DNA from: Lingula anatina | Taxonomy: Eukaryota > Brachiopoda > Lingulata > Lingulida > Lingulidae | Direction: 5' to 3' | NCBI RefSeq assembly: GCF_001039355.2 | Contig: NW_019774280.1 | Location: 162,428-226,427 of the forward strand | DNA: 64,000 nt | Shown: piece by piece, positions 24,118-36,580 of the stretch | How positions within the stretch are numbered: the first letter of the stretch is position 1 | How the letters are laid out: every line of letters begins with the position of its first letter | Notes under the pieces: model-generated | What the model saw: only the letters and a program-made list of their open reading frames with translations | The model's database searches: none | Told to the model about the DNA's origin: nothing | Translations under genes and position numbers: made by a program

Positions 24118-24517
24118 GTGGGGCATTTTGATATTTTACCTTTACAACTGTTAGTCAAGTTTTATTACTCTTTTAAGAGATGTTTTTTTCTGGTTCTTCT
24201 TAACGCCAGGAGGGGGCGTGTCATTCAGTCAAGTTGATTGCACTCAGCGAGAGTTGTATCCATAATAAACCGATTAAATTTATTTATTTATTAACGTGAC
24301 ATGTGAGAGCCTCACCCGGCCTCATGGGCCTACAAGTCACCGTACTATATAATACTACAATATATCAGATTAAGTGTATGGGAAAATTGTCTCACGTGGT
24401 ATAATAGGAAACGCAGTTTTCTACCTATGTTATTGTACGTGAAACATGTACATGTACATGCATATCCACAGCTACTGTAACAAGAACTATTTTTCTTTTT
24501 TTCCCTTTTTTTTTAAG

Positions 24518-24609
24518 ATGACAAAATGAGAAAATCATTTGAACCGACCGGGTTCTCCGCCATTATAGATTTCAAGAGAGAATCATGTTGCCAAGGAAGC
24601 TGGGATGAG
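24518..24609 (+). CDS. SMB-like protein, exon 2 (92 nt)
   Basis: I infer this exon from phase. Exon 1 ends in phase 1 and exon 3 opens in phase 0, so a connecting exon of length 3n+2 is required. After a long pyrimidine tract ending aag, 92 nt open without a stop to GAG|gtaata. The encoded piece (KMRKSFEPTGFSAIIDFKRE then SCCQGSWDE) supplies a CC pair. Splicing exon 1 directly to exon 3 would give an early stop. Confidence 0.65.
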
Positions 24610-25453
24610 GTAATATGACATATTAAACATACAATTACTGTCCTTCTGGGTTTTTTTTTTTTATTCTTGAATTTTGTTGTTTGAAGTGCATTGGAGTTCA
24701 CCAGCAATTAAGTTGAAGATGTCAGATACCATGATGAATCCATATACTAATTTAAATAAACCTTCAGTATGTTTGTTTCAAATTTAAACGATCGAATTTT
24801 ATGTGTTGATTTAATAATAATTATAATAATAATAATAATAATAATAATCTATGTTTCAAATTCACAATAATACAGGTATAAAATGGAAGTTAATATCACC
24901 TGCATGTAGAAAAAAATTATTCAATAATATAAAATCAAAATTAAATCAATGGTGCACATTAAAAATACGGGTTTTGATGTGTGTGGAAATTGTTTTTAGA
25001 GACAATACTCGTGACATTGATGACATAGGTATAAACAAACTATCCGCTGGATGGTGAATGTATCTTGTTATAGTAAAAACGGTAGTTATAGCAGTTATTC
25101 TGAAATCTGTGCTTGTCTTAAGAGATTATTACAAAAAGAAAAAACAAAAAAAAACAGGCACTAACTTTGAATGTAGGAATGGATTAATGAACCATTGGTA
25201 AATATGGGAAAACTGTTGTTTTCCCCAGGAAAATTCTTTTTTTTTTTGGCCAAAGTGAACAGTTGTTATCCTATTATGTGAAACTATCAGAAAAGACGTA
25301 CATTTATATACTTAACCCTTGCGTATTTGCCAGTGTTTACTACTTGTATCAAATCTGTTATAACTCCTTGCTTGTACGTAATACCAAACCCTGTACAGAA
25401 ACTACTGTAACAGACACCGTGAGTGACAAACCCCTTATTTGTTTTTATTTCAG

Positions 25454-26041
25454 AAATCCTGCCAATCTTTTCAATGCCATGGCAACGATGTGTGGGGTTT
25501 TCTGCCTCTGACTGAAATCGTCAATCTGCAGTACTTTTTGACCATCAAACTGATTCCTAAGCAACATATTGATGGTTCTTTTGATGCACGTCAGCTTTGC
25601 TACGTGTTCGACGTGTTGTTTAAAGAGAAAGATATCCCCAAGATGCTTCAGCAAAGGGCATGGGAATACGTCATTGGAGGTTCCTTCCATTGTGTTCTGC
25701 CGTCTGCGGGATTAAATTACACAGCTATTATGATACCAATTAGACTGAAAAAACCTGTCACCCGACTAAGTGATGGTTTACGTTTGTTTGAGCACCTTGA
25801 GGATGAAGTTGCAGCTTTTCTTCAAAAACACCCTCCTCCTGTTTTCGTAAGCGGCATCGGTTTTGACGTTTTTGTTGTGAGCAATCGGACATCCGGGATT
25901 TCTAGAGAGTCAGCCATCCCTACTTCACAATCGCCTGGAAAGGACACGCTAGAAGTCAAAACAAATGCTGCCTATTCCAGTGAATACATGTATCATATTC
26001 CCTTCGTAATCCTGATGGTACTAGCATTTATGTGTGTGTAA
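25454..26041 (+). CDS. SMB-like protein, exon 3 with C-terminal anchor signal
   Basis: The exon starts after tttatttcag and encodes 195 residues plus stop. It continues the ectodomain (KSCQSFQCHGNDVWGFLP, then a mixed region without membrane helices). It ends in a hydrophobic segment YHIPFVILMVLAFMCV with no cytoplasmic tail, preceded by small residues (NAAYSS). That is the layout of a GPI-attachment signal. No seven-helix region follows before the array spacer, so this is not a receptor of the usual type. The full protein is about 648 residues. Confidence 0.78.
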   Translation, partial: KSCQSFQCHGNDVWGFLPLTEIVNLQYFLTIKLIPKQHIDGSFDARQLCYVFDVLFKEKDIPKMLQQRAWEYVIGGSFHCVLPSAGLNYTAIMIPIRLKKPVTRLSDGLRLFEHLEDEVAAFLQKHPPPVFVSGIGFDVFVVSNRTSGISRESAIPTSQSPGKDTLEVKTNAAYSSEYMYHIPFVILMVLAFMCV

Positions 26042-26119
26042 TTTTGCCGCACTCAATCTGATTCTTATAGCAACAGAATGAACGTAATTTGCCATCGAGT
26101 TATCATTATAATGACTGAG

Positions 26120-26125
26120 AATAAA
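26120..26125 (+). terminator. Polyadenylation signal AATAAA
   Basis: AATAAA lies about 80 bp after the stop codon of the SMB gene. A second AATAAA lies at 26506-26511. Confidence 0.5.
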
Positions 26126-26539
26126 ATTGCAGAGGCCACTAATTTTTTTTTGGGGGGGGGGGCGAGAAAGTGTTACTCTTTGTTTTTAGTATGGATTGTT
26201 TTTTGAAAGATATACTATTGATTGGCTCTATATCGTTTGTTTCAATGGCAACAACAATTCTAAACCTGGCATTTTCTGTGGAAAGAGATGGATCACTTAC
26301 AGTCTCAAGGCTTGCTCATTTCCGTTGCAAATCCAAGGCAAAATGTAGAAACCTTTTGCAAAAAGAGAAAAGAATAATGAGGGGGGAAACAAATCAAGCA
26401 ATGAGTAGCGCATAGTATTGCTGGATTTCTCAATCAATTCAAACTGCATCCATCTCTAAAGGAACTACAGCTGTACTTGTTGCTAAGGTTTTCCAAAGTA
26501 ACCATAATAAATCACATACTGGATTTTGATTTTGATTCA

Positions 26540-27311
26540 GTCTATTTTGTCTGTGTTTTTAGTGAGTTTCCAAACATTTGCTATGGCCTCAACTGTGTTC
26601 TCACTACTGTCTAGTAATTAAAAACTCATGAGCAGAGGTCACTTATGGATGTAAATAAATAAAATAAAATCACCTTGGCAAACATTCAGACAGACACAAT
26701 TCAAATTCCCTGACAGGTCTTCGATTTCGTATTTTGTTATTAAAATCGCATTGTATAGTGCAGCTGCCCCAAGTTAAAATTTGCTTAATGAGTGCGTGAT
26801 TTCATGATTTAGAGAAAGCTGTTGACATATAAGAGACGCCGTCATTATGATATTATTCCTATTTTTAAAGAATAAAACACAACACTGATGATTTACTATT
26901 ACTCAAGCAGAACTGACAACACGAAGAGTTGTCCTTTTTTCACCAGAGACGCCTTCAGAACCTTACTAGACCCTGAAATAGTCTACCTGACGTCATGAGA
27001 CGACCGGTCGAGCCGAAACGCTCATTGACATCACAATCACACCAGAGATATCAATGTTCGACTAACAGGTCCATTTAAAATGCCGCGAAACTTTTTATGA
27101 CAACTTGCAGTGTCTTCATTTTAAGACTATGATAAAACATGCGATTACGTACGGGCGATTAGGTAGCAGCACCGAGAAATGTAACAGTTTATAAGTGTCT
27201 GTATATGGATATTATTGCACAAGGTCCAGCCCCAGCAACCACAGAACGTTATTTTTTTTTATTATATTCCATGTTTGTCCAGAACATACACATATTACTC
27301 CATTTCCTTGT

Positions 27312-27362
<51 letters not shown>

Positions 27363-29905
27363 GCACATATACACACAAGCACGTGCGTGCGCACACGCTT
27401 CACACACACGCTCCACACACACGCTCCACACACACGCACGCGCGCCCGAGCGCACACACACACTCAGACACACAAACACACACACAGAACCACACACACA
27501 CTCGCGCACACACAGAGCTGATTTTTTAGATTTAGTTTCAGTTCATGCAAGGGGCATTCCGGGGAAAGAGACACCAACACATGTACAGGTAAGTACACTA
27601 AACATATACAGACGGATTTGGCAGCAGAACGTGTTTGTTGGGGGACACAATGGGATGTCACAATCATTATTATAATGCGCAACAAACACAATCAACATAT
27701 GCAATACTGTGCTTTCCAATCTTAATGAGCTTTAAGGGGGGAATGTACCCAAATATCTCTAAAAAACATCATTTGGGGTTTTTTATGTCTAATTATTAAT
27801 TAAATGTGTATCTAACGTTTAACAGAATAACCTTTTTACATTTTGAACAAAAAATGTTTTTTCTGAGGATTTTTCTGAGGCGGATTCAAGCGCATTCTGA
27901 GTATTCCAACTACATTCTTACAAGAATTTAGGTCAATTTGAAATTTCTTTCCGAATGTAGTACGAATCTTTAAATTTAGTCATTCCGGCTGGTTCTGCTT
28001 GATTCATGCTGATTTCGAATAAGTGTGACGGGGGCTTTAAGAAAAATCCCTGACTCCCTTTTGTAGTACTTTGTTCAAGTGTTATAATACCATACCTGAA
28101 AATATCATACGTTTAAAATGGTGTTTTTCTCCCCAAAACCCCAATATTACGTCACACGATGAAGTTGGAGCTGTGTTTCAAGCATAATTAGATGTTTTGA
28201 AGATACATTAAATGAATGTGATGGAAATAAAAAGCTAAGACCTTTATTTTAAGAGAAAATCTCCAACCTACATTCTCCCCTTGACTTGGATCAAAGTAAG
28301 GGGTCACATAGGCTGCATTCAAAATCCGCAGACTAACAGACCAGCAGATCAAATACAGGGGTATAGCTTATTTCCAAATATTTATTTCCAAATATTTATA
28401 TTAATATTTGCTGTTTTGTATTGTATTCCTTTTCTCCTAATTAGTTTTTTTAACCATCAGGTGATAGAGCTCAAATAGCAATTCCGGCGAATCATTCAGA
28501 ACGTAACTCAGCGTGTCCAAAATGTTGATTTTGTTTGTCTTTATGACTCAAGCTTAGGACAAAAACACATTAAGAAGTTGAAATTGGTCATTTCAAGTAT
28601 TCAGTTCCCAGATATCCAACAAACTATGGAAATCTTTTTTTCCATGGAAGGCAATATCCATGTAGCCTAACTGTACTATCACTCTAAACGACCTCTTATT
28701 TTTTATTAGAAAGTAACTGAATTTTTTTTTTGGTCTTCAAGGGGTTGTTTCTAGAGATATGCACTATACATGCATGTAACAACCGATTCTCTTAAGCATA
28801 TTGCTATGGGACCAGGATATGATACATGAATACATTGCTTTAACATGCCATTTTGGAAGAGGAATATCTCACTGCCACTGTGCGGCAAATAAAGTCAGCA
28901 CCTGGCCTCGGGACAGGTACTGCATACCCATACTAAAAGGGGTTTTGGACGTTTTTTTTTTCACAAGTTTTCTTTGGAATTAAATGCTATCAAATGAGAG
29001 TTTTTCAGAAATTGAAAGTACAGAGATGACTGTTGAAAGATATGTCAACAAAAGCTGCGTTATTATGGACATATACAACAGCAAAATATCGTTCTGCAAA
29101 CCGGTGTTACGTAACAGAGAGTCCTCCATGACAGAGAGTCCGCTTCCCCTTCATTTGTACAGGTAAGCATCGCCCTATCATTCTGACCGACTTAGCTCAG
29201 GCTAACCCTAACTATTATAACTAAATGGAGGGCAGACTTTCTGTTACACAGACCCCCAGTTTCGTTACACCGGCACCAGCGGAAGATAGACTGGCTCAAA
29301 TGGGACCCTAGAGCAAATTAAGCTTGGTTTTCATTTTGGCAGCCTTGGGTATATATAAATATACAAGATGGCCGCCAATTCCAATACACACACTTGCATA
29401 TAAAAGGCCTTGATCTTGGTTGATAACTGTTTATCAGCCCAACCATGCAAAAGAAATGTGGTAATCGAAATCCCTTTACTGTTTGGTAGTTTTGACAGAT
29501 CCAATTTGGCCGCTAGCTGTCAAAGAAATAACATTTTATTCCAAAATTATCTGAAAATATTCACTTCTAAAACATTTATAACCACAAATTTCAATGCGTT
29601 TTTGAAATCGAACTTATTTGCAAATTTTCATGCGGTATTAATATATTTTTACAAATGGTTAATTTTTTTGTATATATAAGTACACAGAATACACAGTGTA
29701 TTTCGCAAGCTGTGCACCTGTTGGAGCATCAGTAAATGCTGCAAATCAGTGTGTAATCTGCATGACCTTAATGTAAGCGAGTACAAACAAAAAGGGTTTC
29801 AATTATACTGCAGGTTTTAAGCATTCTTTTATGCTAGTAACGGTTCTCTGAAATCGCAAAGCCTTTGTTAGCGATTAGGTTCAAGTAACTTTGGTCTCTG
29901 TCGTT
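26540..29905. repeat. Spacer and upstream flank of the second SMB gene
   Basis: The left part (to about 27720) repeats 19870-20640. The right part (28400-29905) repeats the flanks at 13930, 16950 and 20640. Between them are a long CA-rich tract (27315-27512) and an AT-rich stretch. No gene is seen. Confidence 0.75.
27315..27512. repeat. CA-rich tract with CG and TG interruptions
   Basis: A perfect (CA)n run is followed by about 150 bp of mostly alternating purine and pyrimidine, including gcacgcgcgc. The threonine/histidine and valine/cysteine frames on both strands are artefacts. Confidence 0.9.
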
Positions 29906-29909
29906 TTCT

Positions 29910-29945
29910 GATTGGTTTGCTGAAAATGCTGAGTTAATATATAAG
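29910..29945 (+). promoter_or_regulatory. CCAAT (inverted) and TATA box of the second SMB gene
   Basis: GATTGG at 29910-29915 and TATATAAG at 29938-29945 lie in the same arrangement as upstream of the gene at 22851. The start codon follows about 50 bp later. Confidence 0.65.
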
Positions 29946-29995
29946 ATCACCCAAAAATCATCAAGGAATACAAGAAAGTGAAGACGCATTCAAAC

Positions 29996-31262
29996 ATGAT
30001 CGCCTCATCAATACTGTTTGTGTTTTTGCTTCTTAATTGGGATCAGCATATCCTACAACCCAGAAGATTCAAGAATCATGCAGCATTTTGCAAGCCGGTG
30101 GCAATTTCAAGAAAAACGAGGGCTGTTAATTTAAACACATCTTTAGGGGTTTCTCCGCAGGGGAAAGTATCTGAAATTGACGTGGAAAGGGAGACCTTAA
30201 ATGTAACTGTAGGAGTAAATAACGCGACTGCTGTCGCGTTTCCATATTTATTTCTCCCTACAAATTTTACCAACGTCAGTGGACAGTTCGAGAATGGAAC
30301 AGTCACTAAGGACAAAAGTGGAGAACCCACCACAGTAACAAAAGCAACAAATGATAGTAACCATTTCCCAAGTACCCAAACTGTTATTAACAATTTTCCT
30401 CTGCGCAACATAACAACTGATTTACCATTTATTGAGGAAGGTTCATCAACAATGGCAAGTCCTGTGAAAGAATACTTTCTGTTTCCTGTCCCCGTCAATA
30501 GGCCATTTTGCACCACAACAGGGAATATGTTCTCTGACAGTGTCATTCAGGTGACTTGTTTTTGTGACGATGTATGTGACATTTTTGGCGATTGCTGTTC
30601 TCCCTACAGTTTTTATTGCAATGAGACCAAGGTCACAGGACTTACCCTGCACCCAAATGATTCAGAATGTTGGTTACAGGGAACTAGAGATGTTTGGGAC
30701 GTTTACAGTAAATACTATTGGGTTATATCCACTTGTCCCAGTCAATGGCCAGATAAGACCGTTCGGGATAAATGTGAATTCAAAGGAAGCACTAATGACA
30801 TGAGCCTTCTTCTCCCTGTCTCGTCAACAAAGGCCAATTTGACATTCAAGAACGCGTACTGTGCAGTATGCCATCGTGCCGAAAGCCATCAAGCATGGAC
30901 GCCGAAAATTGCTTGCGACAGTAACCAAGCTGAAGCGTTCCAGAATGCAAAAACAACTACAGAAATTCTAAACCAAATTCAGATGACGTCCGATTGCATG
31001 ATATTCTTCGATAATCCCGAGCGTTATCCGGGGCGTCCATGTATTGGCCCCGGGGGGCGTCATAACCCCATGACTGTCTTCGACGACGAAAAATGTCCTC
31101 CTGGTGCCGACGCCGACCTGTCAGATTTGTGCCACACAGGTCCAGTGTCTATGACGTATTACCGGAACAGCATGGGGGAGCATTTCGGACGAAACATATA
31201 CTGCTGGTTGTGTCGAACGCGGTCCAACTTTCCAATCACATTCGAAAGGTGTGATGATAAAG
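29996..31262 (+). CDS. Somatomedin-B-like protein paralogue, exon 1
   Basis: This exon has exactly the same length (1267 nt) as exon 1 at 22851-24117 and roughly 85-90% identical residues by eye. It has the same signal peptide core (SSILFVFLLLNW), glycosylated stalk, SMB-like domain (CFCDDVCDIFGDCC, again lacking one cysteine), CAVCHR and CWLCR motifs, and donor AAAG|gtaggt. I chose the ATG at 29996 by homology; the frame is open a little further upstream without an ATG. I find no counterpart of exons 2 and 3 downstream, so the gene may be incomplete or may use other 3' exons. Confidence 0.8.
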
Positions 31263-33262
31263 GTAGGTAATTTTGATATTTTACACATGCAACTGTTTTA
31301 AGGTTTTTGGTCTTTTGAGAAATGTTTTTCCATTTTATGAGGGTTAACGGGAAATGACAAATATATAATTTACGGCAAGCAAAAAATGGACTTTTTAACT
31401 GGATGTTATATTGGGATCCTATTTAACCCATAATAAACAAGGCTCTTACCAACATAAGAAACGTGGCAATATAAGAAACGCAGTGTTCAATTCTTTAACT
31501 ACCATTAATTATGGTTATCCCAACTAGTATAAAATAGTGAATTCGAATGACTTGAGTGTACATTTGATCATTCGATATGAGGTCCATGTTATTTGTGAGA
31601 TTCAATTCAATTTATTAAACCCTTTCGCCCGACGGCTCGTTAGAATGAAATGCCTTAAAAATATAAAGTCATAAAACAACAACAATACAACTACTAGTAG
31701 TAATGATAAAAACTCATCGTTAATCTTAGCTCCGATGCACATTTTAAGTTCTTTCGTAGGTTGTTTAATTGTGAAACATTAAGTGATAACAATTTAATTA
31801 GCTTGAAAACACCTTGCTTTGTGTAATTAGTTTTTTAATGTATTTCTGCCTAGTCGTTCTGTAGCAAAGACATTTTTAAATTCTTAAAAGAATAAAATGA
31901 AATTCATCCTCGATGTCATCTAAGATACAAAGTTTAGAGGTTCTAAGTTTTTATTTGTGTCTATTTACCTTCCAGTTTCTACAGCTAGATTATGTGATGA
32001 AACTCTAAATTTGGCAATTAATTCCTTTTATTTCTGTGAAATTAGCTTATTTAGACAGAATTGCACTGTAAAATTATCAACAAGATGTTGGTACAAAGCC
32101 CTTTACTCCTTGTGGATATTTCTCCAGTCAATGTTTGTGTGAAATTATCTTTCAATCTTTACTCTATCAAGGACGGTATCAAATTATCGGATATATTTTC
32201 GAGAAAAATTAATGACAAGCCAAGTGCCTCCAGTTCATTCCGTACTCAAATTAGCCAATCAAATTTTTTTGTTAAGTAGATCTTTATAGCACGCTGTTAT
32301 AATACAATTTTTCAAGGAGGAGATTTAAATCAATATTAAAAAATTGTAGCCTTATGCTTAAAAGAAGTGGGTATCTCCCGGTTTCATAAGTACTAAGTTA
32401 TGTACGTGTTGTGTAAGAACTACTGAAAAAAGTAAATCAAAATGAAATATTATAACGCAATGTTGTTTTGCTGTCATCCGTGACCAAATAAGAGACTTGT
32501 CATTGTTCTGGACGAAGGAAAACACGATCTGACTTGTTCGTTACAATGGTTTCTCTGTTATACACGCAAAGTCTCATTACATCCCATTGTGTGTTCATGT
32601 CTCTGTGGTCGCGGGGTTTACCTGTCTGTCCACACATATGATCACATTAATACACCTTTCACACCGGGGTTTGTGAAAATTGCCCATGTCACCCTGTTAG
32701 TTTGGAGGTCTAAGCTTGATCAAGTCCGTGTTAAAATTTCTATAAAGCTTTGCAGGAAAAATTCTTCCTTTGTTTCTCTAGCTCCTTTATAAACCTGATG
32801 TCAAGATTATATCTAGTGCCCCCAGATCTGCAGGAGCTGCTCTTTGAAAATAACGCACAGGTAGAGTTTTTACCTGAGATAAATATCGCCAGCGAGAGTG
32901 CGTTCGATACTCTCAAGACAAAGGCTGCAGGAGAGTTGAAGGCCACTTAACCCTCCAGTTAAGAGGTAAAGGAAGTTCCAGTTATGTGGACGATTAAGAT
33001 AGGACTTGTAAAGGTAACACGCATTGTTTACCTCAGTTTAATAAAAGTATGTGTAACCGACTGTTTATATTTTCATAGCATGGCAACAATGACAAAGATG
33101 ATTAGTTTTCCAAAAGTTTATTCAGTTCAATTGTGGCATATAAAGTCATTTAACGGCCTGACGGTGGCATAATAAGGTATATAAAAAGAAGCATATGTAA
33201 GAAGACGGCATATATAAGGCCCCCTGACAGACAACTTCGGACAACGCCTAGAGCACACAACC
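31263..33262. other. Region 3' of the second SMB gene; no exon identified
   Basis: The sequence is AT-rich. I looked for the 92-nt exon and for the KSCQSFQC exon and saw neither. A short frame ending GELKAT (32946) has gene-like composition but no recognisable motif. Confidence 0.5.
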
Positions 33263-34091
33263 GCACACAACACACGTGCCTCTTGGTCTTTGCACACACA
33301 GTGAATGAATATAAAATTCACTGCGTGACTTCCGGAGTTACCGGAAGTTACATAAACTGCTAAATATTCATGAGTGTCTTGTCACTTGCAAGACGGGTTG
33401 CCAGAGCAATGGTGCGTTTACAATTGATACAGAAGATTTGTACATACAGGTGACTTTAACTCGCAGAGGATTTTCGATTATATTCCGTGAAAAATACACT
33501 AAATTTATTAAAAATAATATCATGGTTGCCCCCCCCCCCCCCCCCCCCAAAAAAAAAAAAACTGTGTTTTTTGCTATATAATAATTTCTCAGCTGTGGCA
33601 TTGTTGTATTTGTGTGACATACCGGCACTGCTCTTTATATCACCTTTGTGACACAATCTGACTTGTTCGTTACAATGCTTTCTCTGTTAAACATGCAAAG
33701 TCTCATTACTCCCATTGTGTGTTCACGTGTATTCTTACTATAACGCCTACATATACTGCCTGAAGTAAATCAGTGAAGTATCATAATTGCAGTTTGCATC
33801 AAGACACATGAAGGCAAAAAAGAGCCGGCCCAAAATACCGCTTTTTTTATAGGTGTTAGGCGTTATTACAATCGACACCAGTTCTTCGAATATCTTTCAC
33901 CCCCAGACCCAGGGTCGACGACCAATCTGTTTAGACCGCATCAACACAAAGGACAACCGAACGGCTGGTTTTATACAATTATGAATTTCATAGACAAGGT
34001 GTCTTATACTGAAGGCGTTTAAGATAGCAAAAACGAAATGATTTGCATGGCAACGCTTGGTGTGTCTGTGCAAATTTTCTGACTTAATCAT

Positions 34092-34140
34092 AATGATTTT
34101 GACCCCGTATTTATTTATGAAAAACGGGGTCAAAATCATT
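34092..34140. repeat. Perfect hairpin, 17-bp arms
   Basis: AATGATTTTGACCCCGT and its exact complement are separated by 15 nt. In copy B (37400-37450) only the right arm is the same; the left arm is different and shorter. Confidence 0.9.
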
Positions 34141-34753
34141 GACAAAAATATGCCTATTGACATTTGCAATATCACAGAAACTGAAAGGAATTTTTTTCAA
34201 CAGTGGCGAGTGCTTTTTGAATCCCCGTAAAGAAACCCTACAGTACTTTCAGCTGATAATAAAACTGACTCCTGAATCCTGGCCCACACTGTGCATTGGA
34301 ATCTAACCAAATGTTATAAGAAAGTCCCGCTATGGAATTGCACTCGAGGAACAGTGTCTGATATATGATCTTCACTCTTTATAAAGTACATGCAGTTTGT
34401 CCGCTAGGATGTCCACGGGGTAGTCACACTTTTATGTACATACTTTAAATGTCTACCTGTGATTTCATTTTTTTTTTCATTTTGAGTGTTATTATCAAGT
34501 TGTTAAACTTGGGGGCATACAATAGGATGTACGCTGCAATTGTATTATTTTATTTCATTCTATTTTTGTTTTTTAATTTAATTTAATTTTATTTGTCCGT
34601 TTAATTTAGTTATTCGGCTATAAATATATGACATTGTCGTCTTGGGAAACATGAAACAATAAAGGCTATCCACATATCTGTTGCAATCACTTATGCGTCC
34701 CTTTCTCTACAGCTTCATAACATAGCAATCAACATAGCATGCTACAGACTTAC

Positions 34754-34825
34754 TTGGATAATAAGACTTCAACTTGTTTGCTTTCGGGTCAGAGTACACC
34801 CACTGCCTCCAGTCTGTAGTGGTAC
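34754..34825 (-). CDS. Rh linker exon, version 1 (72 nt)
   Basis: The acceptor is ccttcag and the donor CCAA|gtaagt. The exon is 72 nt, phase 1 at both ends. It completes the Ser codon left by the long first exon (GAA A| + GT) and encodes TTTDWRQWVYSDPKANKLK and then SYYP, joining exon 2 in frame. It lies in the extracellular loop between TM1 and TM2. Because the length is a multiple of three with symmetric phase, it could be included together with, or instead of, the copy at 38058-38129. Confidence 0.8.
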
Positions 34826-35457
34826 CTGAAGGTAAATGTCATTGCGTTAGATGAGCAGAAGAACACAATTTTATCTGGCACATCCTCGAATGGACAGGAA
34901 TGAAAGAAATCCCCACACATGCACAAGGGAGCAGGGGAACAAGGGCACGGATTTTAACCAAACAAGGCGAGGAAAATATAATATTAGTAGACAAGGATAT
35001 TGTGACTTTAATATATTGGTCACAAAGATAAAAAACATTGCTTTTGTCTTGTTTTACTTGAAATACTGTTTTTTTTACTTTCTTTTTTCCGAGCTGAGTC
35101 TTGGTGAGGAGGGGAGGGGCGTGTCCTATCGTCCCCACAGTCGGATCTGCCATTTGTCTGTCCCATCTTTTGACTGCTCCCCGTGGGGATGACTTTTTAA
35201 TGCCCTAATAAAGCAGTACAGTCGGCCTCATATATTACATGGGCATACCATGTATTAAGCTGTAGGGGAAAGAAGCTTATTCAGTGGTCCTACACATCAA
35301 ATGCGACAGCTCCAGTTCTGTTTTTGTCATGGGCAAACAATCTAATTCCCGTCTTTCCCTCACCTGTCACTTTAATTCAGGCAAGTCACGTGCCGTTAGA
35401 TTTATCAATGTCTGGAGAAATGTAATCACTTGCGTGGCTGAGGAAAAGCGGGTCTAG

Positions 35458-35702
35458 GGGCTCATTCACATTGAAACTGTCGGTGTACGTAGATCGATCC
35501 AACTCCGAGGAGTATTTTGACTGAATGCAATCAGTTTAACAGGCTAAAACGCCTGAGTGGAATACAGAAAAGCTAGCGATTATACGAGAACGTTGGAAAC
35601 GAAAAGAGGTGTGTCAATCTGCTAAACTGATTGCATTCAGCAAAAGTGCCGGCGGAGCTGGATCGATCTACTTAGACTGACAGTTTTAATGGGAATGAGC
35701 CC
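35458..35702. mobile_element. 245-bp MITE (GGGCTCATTC ends), copy A
   Basis: The terminal inverted repeats begin GGGCTCATTC and GGGCTCATTCCCATT. They continue through AGATCGATCCA and CTGAATGCAATCAGTTTA on both sides, so most of the element can fold back on itself. No clear target duplication is visible. Copies occur at 38776-39020 and, diverged, at 58972-59167. Confidence 0.8.
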
Positions 35703-36428
35703 TGTGTTCGCCGGAAAAGCGGCCCTGGAGTGTTTTAATCTATTACACAAACCGTCCTTATCAAATAAGGGTAAGTAGGCATATTCACGTACACTTATCT
35801 CTGCTGTGGAGATGCTCTTGAAGGATTAAATAAACAGGCACACCGTGCACTTGATCCTGGTTCTATCTCAAGACCCCCCCCCCCCAGTTTTTTCTTTCTT
35901 TTTTTGTCCAAATTGTTTGCTGGAAACATGTTTTTTCCAAGGCACTGTTTAGATGGCTCTGTTTTAAACATCAGATAGTGCTCATTTCCGTCTTCATTCA
36001 ACCAATGCCTTCACTTCTACTAAGACGACAGAGGGATTTTAATAAGATATTCACAACTATGTCTCTGGCTATCCGTGAGCTGTGTACATGTTCGTATTCT
36101 GTGATGATATTTGCACAAAAACCACGTCATTAAACTTCTTGTAAAGAGTACCCTTGCCTCACTGTTATTCGCTCGTACATGTACGATGATGTGTTTCTGG
36201 TCATCCTTGATCGATCATGTGAACACAAGTATGTGTCACCTTAGCGGAGAACTTAGAAGACACTTTACACCTTGCTGATATTACCTACCGTATAGACGAG
36301 ATTTCATGTATTTGAAATAGAGTGCGTATGTAATAATGTAATATCTGTGTTTGCTTGGATGCGTTTGTGTGTGTTCCTTCGTGGTATAAACGGAAGAAAG
36401 TTAGGAATGGACGGAGGCGATGGGACAG

Positions 36429-36432
<4 letters not shown>

Positions 36433-36503
<71 letters not shown>
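36433..36503. repeat. (GA)n microsatellite
   Basis: About 35 uninterrupted GA units. The duplicate copy has a shorter run at 39804-39851. Confidence 0.95.
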
Positions 36504-36506
<3 letters not shown>

Positions 36507-36580
36507 TTATTACGTATCACTGCATTAATACAGTAATGAGTATCATATATTATAGGCCGTTAAAATTTAGGACAGGCAAT

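Larger units (their letters stand above)
33263..36580. repeat. 3.3-kb tandem duplication, copy A
   Basis: This copy matches 36582-39928 with a few percent substitutions and many small indels. It contains one version of the Rh 72-nt linker exon, a MITE, a GA microsatellite and a perfect hairpin. It ends gacaggcaat directly before the ambiguous base at 36581. Confidence 0.93.

Noticed and set aside
27195-27691. Thr/His-rich and Cys/Val-rich open frames on both strands
   Set aside because: Translation of the CA-rich tract.
32589-32950. Short frames ending FVSLAPL and GELKAT after the second SMB gene
   Set aside because: The second has plausible composition (PPDLQELLFENNAQVEFLPE) but I recognise no family, and it does not match exon 3 of the intact SMB gene. 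It could be a real exon of something unknown; not supported enough to annotate.
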